The notes under the pieces: generated by a model | Told to the model about the DNA's origin: nothing | The model's database searches: none | What the model saw: the letters and a program-made list of their open reading frames with translations, nothing else | Position numbers and translations under genes: made by a program | Part shown: positions 24,719-34,061 of the stretch, piece by piece | Position numbering within the stretch: the first letter of the stretch is position 1 | Layout of the letters: the number at the start of each line of letters is the position of its first letter | Assembly: GCF_000093085.1 (NCBI RefSeq) | Contig: NC_014219.1 | Span: forward strand, 2,844,384-2,908,383 | Reading direction: 5' to 3' | DNA from: [Bacillus] selenitireducens MLS10 | GTDB lineage: Bacteria > Bacillota > Bacilli > Bacillales > Salisediminibacteriaceae | DNA length: 64,000 nt

Positions 24719-25774
24719 ATGGGGAACAAAATGTGGAAAGCAGGTTTGGCTGTTCCTGCATGCCTGGCTGTTTTGTCAGCGTGCGGCAACGATCAGACAG
24801 AAGGGGCAAACGAAAACAGCATGGAGGATGAGCTCGTCATCTATTCCACCCACGCGGAGGATATGATTGAGATGGTCGCGAATGCCTTTGAAGAAGAGAC
24901 CGGAGTCGAAGTCACATACATCAACCTGATGGGGGAACTCGCAGAACGTGTCGAAGCGGAAATGGATAACCCGCAGGCCGATATCATGTTCGGTGGAGCG
25001 TCCAATCTGTTTATGGACCTAAAAGAAAAAGGCGCGTTTACACCTACGGAGCCTGTATGGGGTGAATCGATGGACCCAATGTTTAAAGACGAAGACGGCT
25101 ACTGGTACGGGACGATTCAGACGCCCGTTTCGCTGTTTTACAATACCGACATGCTCAGTGAGGACGAGCTTCCTTCAGACTGGTCGGATCTCGCCGATGA
25201 TCAATACGAGGATCTGCTTATTTTCCGAAATGCCCTCTCTTCTTCCGCGAGAGTGATGTATGCATCGCTTTTGCAACAATACGATCAGCAGGGCAACCTT
25301 GAAGAAGGATGGGCCTTCCTGAATGATCTCGACGCAAACACTAAGGCCTATTTCGACAGCGGAACGCTGCAGATGCAGGCCATCGGCAGACAGGAAGCTG
25401 CGATCAGCTTCTCAACGATGAACCATGTCCTTGACAATCAGATCAATCATGATTTGCCGATTGAAATCATTGATCTTGAGAGCGGGTTCCCGGTTATCAC
25501 CGATGCCATCGCAATGATTGACGGCGCGCCGAACCCGAATGCCGCAGAGGCCTTTCTCGAATTCGCCGGCAGTGCAGAGATTCAGGGGATGCTTGCACAA
25601 GAATTTAACCGTATGCCGACAAACGAAGAGGCTCTCTCCCTTTCACCCGACTGGATGCAGGACATCACGTTCAACGTCATGGACGTGGACTGGGATCACC
25701 TCGCCGAACACCAGGCGGACTGGATGCAAACCTGGGATACAGATGTGAAAGACAGTGAAAAAGATGTTGAATAA
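24719..25774 (+). CDS. ABC transporter substrate-binding lipoprotein
   Basis: A 351-aa extracellular solute-binding protein. It starts with a lipoprotein signal peptide ending in the lipobox LSAC (Cys22), then an acidic linker and a periplasmic-binding-protein fold of the iron(III)/phosphonate/polyamine type (ELVIYSTHAEDMIEMVANAFEEETGV; DIMFGGASNLFMDLKEKG). The ATG at 24719 is chosen because GGGGGT lies upstream and the signal peptide begins there. First gene of an operon with a two-domain permease, a PP2C-like protein and an ATPase. The ligand could be iron(III), 2-aminoethylphosphonate or a related small molecule. Confidence 0.88.
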   Translation: MGNKMWKAGLAVPACLAVLSACGNDQTEGANENSMEDELVIYSTHAEDMIEMVANAFEEETGVEVTYINLMGELAERVEAEMDNPQADIMFGGASNLFMDLKEKGAFTPTEPVWGESMDPMFKDEDGYWYGTIQTPVSLFYNTDMLSEDELPSDWSDLADDQYEDLLIFRNALSSSARVMYASLLQQYDQQGNLEEGWAFLNDLDANTKAYFDSGTLQMQAIGRQEAAISFSTMNHVLDNQINHDLPIEIIDLESGFPVITDAIAMIDGAPNPNAAEAFLEFAGSAEIQGMLAQEFNRMPTNEEALSLSPDWMQDITFNVMDVDWDHLAEHQADWMQTWDTDVKDSEKDVE

Positions 25775-27397
25775 ATGAAACGGTTTATGATGATTCTCCT
25801 CACGGGGATTCTGATCGGCCTTGTTCTGTATCCAACCCTAAACACGCTCCTGGTCAGCCTCACCGATGATCAGGAGCTCTCTTTTCATCATTATCTGTAT
25901 CTCTTCTCGAGTGAGGGCTCCCTTGAAGCCATGTTGAATACCCTCTCGCTCGGTCTGTTGACCGTTCTGATTTGCGGGACAATCGGCACTTTTCTTGCTT
26001 TTTTCGTGCATTTTTTTGATTTCCCATTCAAACATTTGCTTGATAAGCTTCTGCTTTTGCCACTCGTGATACCCGGAGTAATCATCGTGTTTGCCTTTAT
26101 TCAGCTTTATGGCGAGAGCGGGATGATCACCAAGACCGTTGAAGGCGTGTTTCAGCTCGACGGTATTCCCTGGTCGTTTTCAGGCTTGAGCGGGATCCTG
26201 ATGGTTCATGCCTATACCCAGTATATTTATTTCTATATGAACGTTTCGGTTGCCATTAAGCAGCTCGACCGATCGACCATTGAAGCGAGTGTGAATCTCG
26301 GTGCCTCTGTGTTCCGAACGTTTCGAACCGTGATCTTTCCCTATATCAGACCGGCGTTGATCGCCTCAGCGATGTTGACATTCATGACCGGCATCGGATC
26401 TTTTGCAGCCCCGAATATCATCGGCGGGTATCGTGTCTTAACGACCCAGGTACTCATGTCAAAAGCCAATCTGTTTATGAATCTTGCCGCGGCACAGGTC
26501 ATGGTCCTTGCTCTCTTTGCCGTCACGTTTTATTTCTTGGCAAGGCACTACGAACAGAAAAGCCAGTTTCAAGGAGCCGTCAAGGCGGTGCCGATCAAAC
26601 CGGTTCACATCAGGAGCATACCGCTCAAACTGATCTTGTCCTTTACCGGTATACTGACAGCCATCATGATCAGCCTGCCGATTCTGACGATCATCATCCT
26701 CTCCTTTGTCAAGCCGGGCACGTGGATGATTGACATCTTCCCTTCCGCGTTCAGTTTCGATAACTATGAGCGGATCTTTACAGACCGCCGCAGCTTTATT
26801 CCCTTTTTCAACAGCCTGCAGATGGCGCTCTCCGCGGCCGTGATGGCAACTCTCATTGCGCTGCCTGCTGCCTATCTGATGACAAGAAGCAAAATAAAGG
26901 GGCGATCATTCCTAGAGTTTCTCATTCTCCTGCCATTCGCCCTCCCTGCGAGTGCCGTGGCCATCAACCTGATCAATGCCTACAACAGTGCACTGATCGG
27001 CACATGGGTGATTCTTCCCCTTGCCTACACCATCAGTATGCTGCCCATCGCCGTCAGAAGTATTGCCGTTTCGTTCGGGAGGCTGAGCGAGACATATGCC
27101 CAGGCATCGGACAACCTCGGTGCAAAAGCCTCTCAGACGTTCATGAGAGTCACACTGCCACTGATCGCTCCAGGCGTTTGGGCCGGATTCCTGCTTATAT
27201 TCATCGCGAGTCTTGGTGAGTATACGCTGTCGGCTTTTCTGTATAATGCCGGCAACCGACCGGTTTCGATCGCCATGATCAGCCATATGTATCACTTTGA
27301 AATCGGGATGTCCATGGCCTATGGATCTCTCATTCTCCTCGGTGCTTTGGCAGGGATCCTGATGTTATCCATGCTTCAGCGAAAAATCCACGGATAA
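25775..27397 (+). CDS. ABC transporter permease, two fused membrane domains
   Basis: A 540-aa permease with about twelve spans in two halves. Each half carries an EAA-type cytoplasmic loop for the ATPase: EASVNLGASVFRTFRTVIFP in the first, and QASDNLGAKASQTFMRVTLP in the second. This fused layout is typical of iron(III) (FbpB-like), thiamine and phosphonate importers. Its ATG follows the binding-protein stop without a gap, so it is translationally coupled. Confidence 0.9.
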   Translation: MKRFMMILLTGILIGLVLYPTLNTLLVSLTDDQELSFHHYLYLFSSEGSLEAMLNTLSLGLLTVLICGTIGTFLAFFVHFFDFPFKHLLDKLLLLPLVIPGVIIVFAFIQLYGESGMITKTVEGVFQLDGIPWSFSGLSGILMVHAYTQYIYFYMNVSVAIKQLDRSTIEASVNLGASVFRTFRTVIFPYIRPALIASAMLTFMTGIGSFAAPNIIGGYRVLTTQVLMSKANLFMNLAAAQVMVLALFAVTFYFLARHYEQKSQFQGAVKAVPIKPVHIRSIPLKLILSFTGILTAIMISLPILTIIILSFVKPGTWMIDIFPSAFSFDNYERIFTDRRSFIPFFNSLQMALSAAVMATLIALPAAYLMTRSKIKGRSFLEFLILLPFALPASAVAINLINAYNSALIGTWVILPLAYTISMLPIAVRSIAVSFGRLSETYAQASDNLGAKASQTFMRVTLPLIAPGVWAGFLLIFIASLGEYTLSAFLYNAGNRPVSIAMISHMYHFEIGMSMAYGSLILLGALAGILMLSMLQRKIHG

Positions 27398-27409
27398 GGA
27401 GTATTCACC

Positions 27410-28258
27410 ATGATCAAAACCGGCTGTACCGATACGATCAAAACCCGTAATGAAGACAGTTACGGGACGACAAAGAGTGCCGCATTCGTCATGGACGGTG
27501 CGTCCGCCCTGATTGAACCTGCGGATCCTCACTTGCAACATCCGGTCCATCATTTCGTCACGTGGTGGATCGATTACCTGACTCAGACACTCGATGACAA
27601 GAGCCGTTCGATCGACGCAATTATTGAAGCAGGTATCCACGCATACCGCGCCGCTTTCCCTGAGTCACAGAAGCATACGCCACTCGAAGCCGTCTCATCC
27701 ACATTGGCGATTGTGCGCCAGGAACAGGACGTCCTCCATGCTTATGTGCTTGGTGACGCTGAAGTGATTATGGCAAAGAAAAACGGTGAAATCGTCAGTG
27801 TGACGGATCCGGCCATTCAAAAGAATGATGCCGAAGTCGTCTCCCTCATGGCTCAAAATCCAAATCGGGAAAACGAAATCATCTACAAAGGGTTCACAGC
27901 AGAAGAACTCCGTCTTCTGAGGAAGAACCGGCTGACGATGAATACAGAAAGCGGCTATCCGATCCTGTCTGATGATCCAAGCGCTGCATACCGGGCTCAG
28001 GAAATCCAGGTACCGCTTGCTTCCTTGGAGGACGTCCTTCTTCTGACAGACGGGCTGTATCCACTCTATTCCGAGTTAACAAAAGAAACTCTCATCACAA
28101 TGGCACGAACGGACGGACCCGATGTGCTCATTAAAGCCGTACGTCATCTGGAATTAAACGATCAAAAAAAAGAAACCGTAAAACGATTGAAAACACACGA
28201 TGATGCCACCGCCGTGTATGTGAGCAAATGTTCAGCACTGTCCGGGCAGGAGGAATGA
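27410..28258 (+). CDS. PP2C-like (PPM) protein phosphatase domain protein in an ABC operon
   Basis: A 282-aa protein with PPM-family metal-site motifs: TRNEDSYG near residue 13, the MDGAS motif near residue 28, GDAEVIM near residue 115, TDGLYPLYS near residue 220, and HDDATAVYVS near the C-terminus. These fit Mg/Mn-dependent Ser/Thr phosphatases, although spacing differs from classical members and the substrate is unknown. It lies 12 bp after the permease and 2 bp before the ATPase, so it is part of the operon. It may regulate transport by dephosphorylation or act on the imported phosphorylated or phosphonate ligand; both ideas are inference. Confidence 0.75.
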   Translation: MIKTGCTDTIKTRNEDSYGTTKSAAFVMDGASALIEPADPHLQHPVHHFVTWWIDYLTQTLDDKSRSIDAIIEAGIHAYRAAFPESQKHTPLEAVSSTLAIVRQEQDVLHAYVLGDAEVIMAKKNGEIVSVTDPAIQKNDAEVVSLMAQNPNRENEIIYKGFTAEELRLLRKNRLTMNTESGYPILSDDPSAAYRAQEIQVPLASLEDVLLLTDGLYPLYSELTKETLITMARTDGPDVLIKAVRHLELNDQKKETVKRLKTHDDATAVYVSKCSALSGQEE

Positions 28259-28260
28259 CC

Positions 28261-29226
28261 ATGCAGATTGATATCCGCAATCTGAGCTGTGACTATGACG
28301 GGTTCCGTGCCGTCCATGCAGTCAATCTGAGTATCGAAAGTGGCGAGTTCGTTGCCGTGCTCGGGCCTTCCGGGTGCGGGAAAACAACCTTGTTAAAAGC
28401 TCTCTCAGGCCTTGAGACGATCTCTGAAGGATCCATTCATTTTGACAACCGGCGTGTGGACACACTGCCCCCGAGGAAGAGAAACGCCGTTATGGTCTTT
28501 CAAAACTACGCGCTCTTCCCGCACATCAATGTCAGAGACAATGTTAATTACGGGCTCAAAGTCCGAAGTCAGTCCAAATCCACGCATCAGCACCTCACCG
28601 ATCGTGCCCTTGAACGGGTCAGGATGACAGCCTACAAAGAGCGGCAGATCGATGAACTGAGCGGTGGCCAGCAGCAACGGATTGCCCTTGCAAGAGCGCT
28701 CGTTGTCTCTCCGGATGTGCTGTTATTCGATGAACCGCTCAGCAATCTTGATGAGCAGCTCCGCATCGACATGCGGCAGGAAATCAGGCACATTCAAAAG
28801 GAAGAGGGGATCACCAGCCTCTACGTCACACATGATCAGGATGAGGCGATGGCGATCGCAGACAGAATCGTTGTGATGAACGATGGCATGATCCAGCAAA
28901 TCGGAACACCTGAAGACATTTACCGAAATCCGGCCAATCTGTTCACGGCCGAGTTTGTCGGGGAATGCAACATCTTACATGAAACGGATGAGACGATCAC
29001 GATCGGCAGGCCGGAAGATGTTCTTTATGACCCGAAAAGCCCCGAATTCGCCCGCGTCGAATGGGTCGAATACAAAGGAAGCCTGAAGCGGATCAAACTG
29101 ACCTGGAAAGACAAGCCTGTGAAGATGGATCTCTTCACACGGGACCATCCCGGGCTGTCCCTTGCTCCGGGCGAATCGATTCCAATTCGCTTTGACCACT
29201 CAAAATCGATCAGCCTTTCAAGATAG
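28261..29226 (+). CDS. ABC transporter ATP-binding protein
   Basis: A 321-aa ATPase with Walker A GPSGCGKTTL, signature LSGGQQQRIALARAL, Walker B VLLFDEPLSNLD and switch His in YVTHDQDEA. The C-terminal extension (about residues 235-321) resembles a TOBE-type regulatory domain of iron(III)/phosphonate importers. The ATG at 28261 is chosen because AGGAGG is 7 bases upstream; the longer frame overlaps the preceding gene. Last gene of the four-gene importer operon. Confidence 0.92.
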   Translation: MQIDIRNLSCDYDGFRAVHAVNLSIESGEFVAVLGPSGCGKTTLLKALSGLETISEGSIHFDNRRVDTLPPRKRNAVMVFQNYALFPHINVRDNVNYGLKVRSQSKSTHQHLTDRALERVRMTAYKERQIDELSGGQQQRIALARALVVSPDVLLFDEPLSNLDEQLRIDMRQEIRHIQKEEGITSLYVTHDQDEAMAIADRIVVMNDGMIQQIGTPEDIYRNPANLFTAEFVGECNILHETDETITIGRPEDVLYDPKSPEFARVEWVEYKGSLKRIKLTWKDKPVKMDLFTRDHPGLSLAPGESIPIRFDHSKSISLSR

Positions 29227-29284
29227 CATGCGTGTTCACCGATGTAGGGTTTCTGCAAACAAACGTAAATCCCCATCCATCAAC

Positions 29285-29342
29285 AAACGCCATCATGAAC
29301 GCCCCCTGATTAACAGGAAGCCGTCCGTGATGGCGTTTTGTC
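29285..29342 (+). terminator. Terminator of the ABC importer operon
   Basis: AAACGCCATCA pairs with TGATGGCGTTT around a long loop, followed by TTGTCTTTCT. It lies just beyond the ATPase gene. Confidence 0.65.
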
Positions 29343-29369
29343 TTTCTCTTGACGACGCGTCCGGTGACC

Positions 29370-29891
29370 TTACGCGTCTATTCCAGGTGCGAGTTGCCTC
29401 TTAAAGTACATAAACACGATATACTCTCCGTTTAACAGGCCTCCCTCGTCCCCGGTGCCGGTCTTCTTGAAGCCGTTCTTCTGAAGGATTCGCTGCGAAG
29501 GGATGTTGTCCGCCAACGTCTTCGCGAGGACCTGCCTGAACCCGTGTTCACAGAGAGAAATAAGAAACTGCCTCATCGCTTCTTTCGCAACACCTTTCCC
29601 GGTATGTGCCTCCGCAACGCGGTAGCCGACACTGCAGGAATCGCCGTCAAGATCAAACGCATTGATGCGCCCGATGATCGCGCCTTCCCCGTCCCGGATC
29701 AGATAAAAATAACCCTCGCCTCTGTCCTGTTCATCCAGGAGTGCCTGATGACGAACGGCAAAGGTCTCCGGGTTATAGTAGGCTTCTCCGCGCCCGGGCA
29801 CAGACCGTTCAAAATACGCTCGGTTTTCTGTTTCAAACGCCAACAGGTCCCGGGCATCGTCCTTGCGTAATGCAGTCAGTTGAATCGTCAT
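29370..29891 (-). CDS. GNAT-family N-acetyltransferase (RimJ-like)
   Basis: A 173-aa acetyltransferase. The acetyl-CoA-binding loop appears as VAEAHTGKGVAKEAMRQFL, and the C-terminal motif SQRILQKNGFKKTG is typical of RimJ/RimL-type ribosomal or small-molecule acetyltransferases. The ATG at 29891 is chosen because CAGGAGGAG lies upstream; the longer frame to 30125 overlaps the next gene. The substrate is unknown. It follows the AlkD-like gene on the same strand by about 55 bp. Confidence 0.87.
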   Translation of the reverse strand: MTIQLTALRKDDARDLLAFETENRAYFERSVPGRGEAYYNPETFAVRHQALLDEQDRGEGYFYLIRDGEGAIIGRINAFDLDGDSCSVGYRVAEAHTGKGVAKEAMRQFLISLCEHGFRQVLAKTLADNIPSQRILQKNGFKKTGTGDEGGLLNGEYIVFMYFKRQLAPGIDA

Positions 29892-29947
29892 GGTGGTTTC
29901 TCCTCCTGATGTTGGGTATTTCGATATAAACAAACAAGATGATTGCT

Positions 29948-30622
29948 TCACGCTTCTGACTCTGAACCGATATGTTTCAATGCCTCTCGTCGACTCAATG
30001 GCCTGAGGGGTGTGGCATGCACAAAATCCCGGACGGCTTCGGGGTTTGTCTTCCCGTACTCCCGAAGCGCCCAGCCGATCGCTTTGGCAATGAAGAATGC
30101 CGGGTCTTCGGCGTGTCGCCTGCAATACGTAAGGAGGCGATCTTCATCGGTATCCGCCTTATAGGACAACTGATGCAAAATCGCCGTACGCCTGACCCAG
30201 AGATCCTCATCAGTGACCCAGGCATCCATCACGTCCACGGCTTCCGGATACGCCTTGACAATACGTCCCACCGGGCCTGATGCAAGCCCGTCCACCGTAT
30301 CCCACCAGGACTTCGTACCAATGAGCGTCTTCAGTTCTTCTAAATCCCCGGGCCCGAGCTTCTTTTCCATCCGCTTTAACAGATCCATCGCCACGTACTG
30401 ATACTCCCGCTCCGGCATCATCCAGAGTTCATGAATAAATCCCCAGTCCACCGGCTTCTTCGTCACCTGCCAGGAAGTGAAGAGAGGCCCCGTAATCTGC
30501 CTTCTCTCTGTCGCCTGAACACCAAAGAAGGGAAACTGATTCTTCATGTACGCGGCCATTTTTTCAGCTTTGTGCGGATCTTTGACTTGTTCAAAGGCAT
30601 TGGTCAATTCGGTCAGATTCAT
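29948..30622 (-). CDS. DNA alkylation repair protein (AlkD-like)
   Basis: A 224-aa all-helical HEAT-repeat-like protein. The family motifs are visible: FFGVQATERRQI, WW near the middle (KSWWDTVD), WVRRTAILHQL, and FIAKAIGWALREYGK near the C-terminus. AlkD glycosylases remove alkylated purines from DNA without base flipping. Length fits. The gene is probably cotranscribed with the downstream acetyltransferase gene. Confidence 0.92.
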   Translation of the reverse strand: MNLTELTNAFEQVKDPHKAEKMAAYMKNQFPFFGVQATERRQITGPLFTSWQVTKKPVDWGFIHELWMMPEREYQYVAMDLLKRMEKKLGPGDLEELKTLIGTKSWWDTVDGLASGPVGRIVKAYPEAVDVMDAWVTDEDLWVRRTAILHQLSYKADTDEDRLLTYCRRHAEDPAFFIAKAIGWALREYGKTNPEAVRDFVHATPLRPLSRREALKHIGSESEA

Positions 30623-30667
30623 GTGATCACCTGCTGTTTACTGTTTATCACGACAATCAAGTGAAAG

Positions 30668-32341
30668 TTACAATCGAAATGCGGATGTCTGCCCCTGCAT
30701 ATCCTGTGCCAATTTCGATAACTCTTCTATCCTGCCTGTAGTCATCTTCAAACGGGAAACAGATTCCGCGATGGAAGAGGTCACTTCCTGAGCACCTGCC
30801 GCATTTTCTTCGGACAAAGCAGACAGACTCTCCATAACCTCAATTAATTTATCTTTCTGTTTGAGAAGTTCTTCAGATCGTTTACTAATCCTGTTCATAT
30901 CACGATGATTGTCATCAAGTCCTGATTTAATTTTTTCGAATGAGGAACTTGCTGACTGAATATCTTTTGTTTGTTCATCCGAACTATCAGATAGCTTCTT
31001 CATAATCGCAACACTTTGATCTGTTTTGTCTGATAAATCGTCGATGACGGTATCGATGTCCTGAGAAAAACGATTGGACTGCTCCGCCAACTTGCGGATT
31101 TCATCAGCGACAACAGCAAATCCCTTTCCTGCTTCACCTGCACGTGCAGCTTCAATGGATGCGTTTAGTGCAAGCAAATTTGTCTGTTCAGCAATCGAAC
31201 TGATCTGCTTACTGGCTTCTTCTATCTGATCCGTGCTTTCTTTCGTAGTCTGGATCACTTCGGAAATATCACTAACCGCGTTCGAGGTAAGCTCATTTGA
31301 TGCAAAAACACGTTCAATCGAATACTTCCCCTCCTCACTGAGAGAGGATACCTCTTGCATTGACTCCTTCAATGCATCAAGTTCACCGCTATTTTCTTCA
31401 AGATTACCTGCAATCTGAAGATTCGCCTGAGTACCTTCTTCCGTCGATTCAGCCCCGTGCTCTGCAGAGGTTGCAATTTCATTCATCGTATGTTCAAGTT
31501 CATCGAACATCCGTTCAATGTCCGACGTATTTTCATGCAGTTCACCGGACATTTCTGCAATTGACTCAGATTGTTTAATGGTCTTGGAAATGAGTGAGAC
31601 GAACGATTCCTGCATTTGATCCAATGCTTTTTCGACATCATCGATTTCCTGATAACTTTTCGAACCGCCTTCTCTGCGAATCGAATTTGTAAAATCACCT
31701 TGTCCGATTTGCCGGCAATGTGTGATCAGCCTGTTCATCGGCTGAAACATCTTTTGTAACATGAACCATGTGATAATGGCGAAAAGAAGAATACTGCCAC
31801 TGATAACGGCTGCCTGAACCCACAATAGGGTCTGCATGGTAGATGTCAGATGCTGTTCCTCGACTCCTACGTCCATCGCACCAAACAATTCACCCTCCAC
31901 GGTAATCGGGACCATGATATCGTATGTCCAGGTATCCTGTAAATCGGCAAAAAAGCGGGATGTCATTACGTTCCCTTCAGCAGCACCACTGACAGTATAA
32001 GGATCATCCTCGTAGGTGTTGCCAATGCGTTCCTCATCGCTGTGAGCGATCGCTTCAATCTGTTCCCGGTCGATGACAATCGCATAAGCGAATGCATCAT
32101 TGGCTGCCTTTGATTCCACGAAATCCTGCAGAAGAGGTTCAAAGTTATCCGGATTTTCCGCTATAATCATTTCCGCCTGCCCGGCAATTTCTTCTACCGT
32201 GAGTGTTGCTTGATCGATCCCGGAATCAATAATATCCCGTTCTAGAAATTGATAGAGCAAATACGTACCTGTGAGCATGACGATTGTAAACAGCGAAATA
32301 ATCGAAATGACAATTCGCTTCTTCATAGATGGTTGTCGCAT
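30668..32341 (-). CDS. Methyl-accepting chemotaxis protein (tandem copy A)
   Basis: A 557-aa chemoreceptor: first span about residues 12-30, an extracytoplasmic region of about 150 residues with a Cache-like end ([20 protein letters not shown]), second span about 172-195, HAMP, then a signalling domain with [20 protein letters not shown]. The ATG at 32341 has AAAGGAG upstream. It is paralogous to the next gene upstream (32383-34044) over the sensor and signalling parts, indicating a tandem duplication. It is the third gene of a likely EAL-MCP-MCP operon. Confidence 0.92.
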   Translation of the reverse strand: MRQPSMKKRIVISIISLFTIVMLTGTYLLYQFLERDIIDSGIDQATLTVEEIAGQAEMIIAENPDNFEPLLQDFVESKAANDAFAYAIVIDREQIEAIAHSDEERIGNTYEDDPYTVSGAAEGNVMTSRFFADLQDTWTYDIMVPITVEGELFGAMDVGVEEQHLTSTMQTLLWVQAAVISGSILLFAIITWFMLQKMFQPMNRLITHCRQIGQGDFTNSIRREGGSKSYQEIDDVEKALDQMQESFVSLISKTIKQSESIAEMSGELHENTSDIERMFDELEHTMNEIATSAEHGAESTEEGTQANLQIAGNLEENSGELDALKESMQEVSSLSEEGKYSIERVFASNELTSNAVSDISEVIQTTKESTDQIEEASKQISSIAEQTNLLALNASIEAARAGEAGKGFAVVADEIRKLAEQSNRFSQDIDTVIDDLSDKTDQSVAIMKKLSDSSDEQTKDIQSASSSFEKIKSGLDDNHRDMNRISKRSEELLKQKDKLIEVMESLSALSEENAAGAQEVTSSIAESVSRLKMTTGRIEELSKLAQDMQGQTSAFRL

Positions 32342-32382
32342 AGAATAAAAGCGCTCCTTTTGATTGATTATTGAACTTTTGA

Positions 32383-34044
32383 TTACCACTTAAATTGTTT
32401 GATTTGATCTTCCATTTCTGATGCTAAATTGTTCAGCTGATGAATTTCTTCAGCCATGGTTTCCACAGCGTTGACACTCTCATTAACCGATGCTGAAACT
32501 TCTTCACTTCCGGCCGCGTTCTCTTCAGCAATTGCCGAGAGGCTCTCCATGAGACCAATAAGATCATTTTTCTTTACTTCAAGAGATGCAACAGTCTTTG
32601 TAATAACCTGATTCATTTCATCAATCGAAGCGATCGATGACGACATATTTCTAAAAACTTCCTCGGTCTGCTGTACACTGTCGTTTTGACTGTCTGAAAT
32701 TGTAACGACATCTTCAATGGTTTTGACGGCGCCATCGGTTTTATCTGAAAGCTCATTCATAACACCTGCAATCTCTTCAGTGAACCGATTTGACTGTTCG
32801 GCAAGCTTTCGGATCTCTTCGGCAACAACAGAGAAGCCTTTTCCTGCTTCACCGGCCCTTGCAGCTTCGATCGAAGCGTTCAGTGCCAGGAGATTCGTCT
32901 GTTCAGCAATGCCGGTAATCTGTGCGCTGGACGTTTGGATCTTTTGCGCACTGTCTTTCGTCGTAAAGATAACATCACGGATCGTTCCCATTGACTGGTT
33001 CATTTCCTTGTTTCGTTCAAGGAGAGTCTGCATCGTCGTGTTTCCTTTGTCCCGAAGCTCCTGAAGTTCTCTTGTGACGGTGCGAAGATCATCACTCTGT
33101 TTCTTGTTCTCGTCAAGAAGAGACCCGAGTTCGGTGTTTTTCATCATGCCTTCTTCGGTATTCTCAGCCTGCTCGACGGCCCCTTTAGCCATCTCTGATA
33201 CAGTAGAATCGACATCCCGAAATGTCGTCCCCGCAGTCTGGCTCGACTCTTCAAGCCGATCAGCGGATTCATTCAGTGTCTGGGCTTTCTTTTGAGTGCC
33301 ACTTAAAATGTCAATCAGTGATCGCCTCATTTTGTCAATCTCTGCGATCATGTCATTCAATTCTCTCGATTTACCGTTGTCTAGTTTCTGTTCGGACAGA
33401 TCACCCTCCCCGAGTCTTCTGAAGCTGTTCACCATTTGATTCATCGGCGCAAACATCTTTTGAAGAATAAAGAAAATAATGGCGATAAAAACGATGACAC
33501 TAACAACCGATGAAATTGACTGACTGGCGAGGAATGTTTGTGTTAACGACAGAATATGACTCTCTGTTTCACCAATCGCTAACGTGCCGACCAGTGTTCC
33601 TGACGAATAAACCGGTGTCATGATGTCGTATGTCCATTCATTTGTCGTCTCGGCAAAATAACGTTCAGAACTCTGTTCGCCTTCCGTTGCCGCAGCTACC
33701 GTTAACGGTTCATCGTCATACGTAACTCCTATTCGTTCCGGATTGTTGTGAGCAATGGCTTCGACGTTTTCTGCATCGATCAGAACAGCGTAGGCAATGT
33801 CCGGATCTTCAGCCACCTGTTCAAGATATGCCTGAATCATACTTAAATCGCCCTCATTCAGTTCATATAGATCACCTACATGATTCGCGAAAGCCTCTGA
33901 CAGCTTCACAGCCTGTTCGACACTGTTTTCAACAGCCTGATCCCGCACCATTGTGTACGTCGAAATCCCACTTCCTAAAGTTGTAAGTAAAAACAGAACA
34001 ATGATCGACAGGATAATTTGTGCCTTTAATGACCATTTTTTCAT
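32383..34044 (-). CDS. Methyl-accepting chemotaxis protein (tandem copy B)
   Basis: A 553-aa chemoreceptor of the same type as its downstream neighbour. The sensor regions share [42 protein letters not shown] and similar blocks. The signalling tip [20 protein letters not shown] is complete. It starts 17 bp after the EAL-domain gene and is followed by the second MCP after 41 bp, so the three are probably one transcript. The ligand is not known. Confidence 0.92.
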   Translation of the reverse strand: MKKWSLKAQIILSIIVLFLLTTLGSGISTYTMVRDQAVENSVEQAVKLSEAFANHVGDLYELNEGDLSMIQAYLEQVAEDPDIAYAVLIDAENVEAIAHNNPERIGVTYDDEPLTVAAATEGEQSSERYFAETTNEWTYDIMTPVYSSGTLVGTLAIGETESHILSLTQTFLASQSISSVVSVIVFIAIIFFILQKMFAPMNQMVNSFRRLGEGDLSEQKLDNGKSRELNDMIAEIDKMRRSLIDILSGTQKKAQTLNESADRLEESSQTAGTTFRDVDSTVSEMAKGAVEQAENTEEGMMKNTELGSLLDENKKQSDDLRTVTRELQELRDKGNTTMQTLLERNKEMNQSMGTIRDVIFTTKDSAQKIQTSSAQITGIAEQTNLLALNASIEAARAGEAGKGFSVVAEEIRKLAEQSNRFTEEIAGVMNELSDKTDGAVKTIEDVVTISDSQNDSVQQTEEVFRNMSSSIASIDEMNQVITKTVASLEVKKNDLIGLMESLSAIAEENAAGSEEVSASVNESVNAVETMAEEIHQLNNLASEMEDQIKQFKW

Positions 34045-34061
34045 ATAAACTCCTCCTCGTT

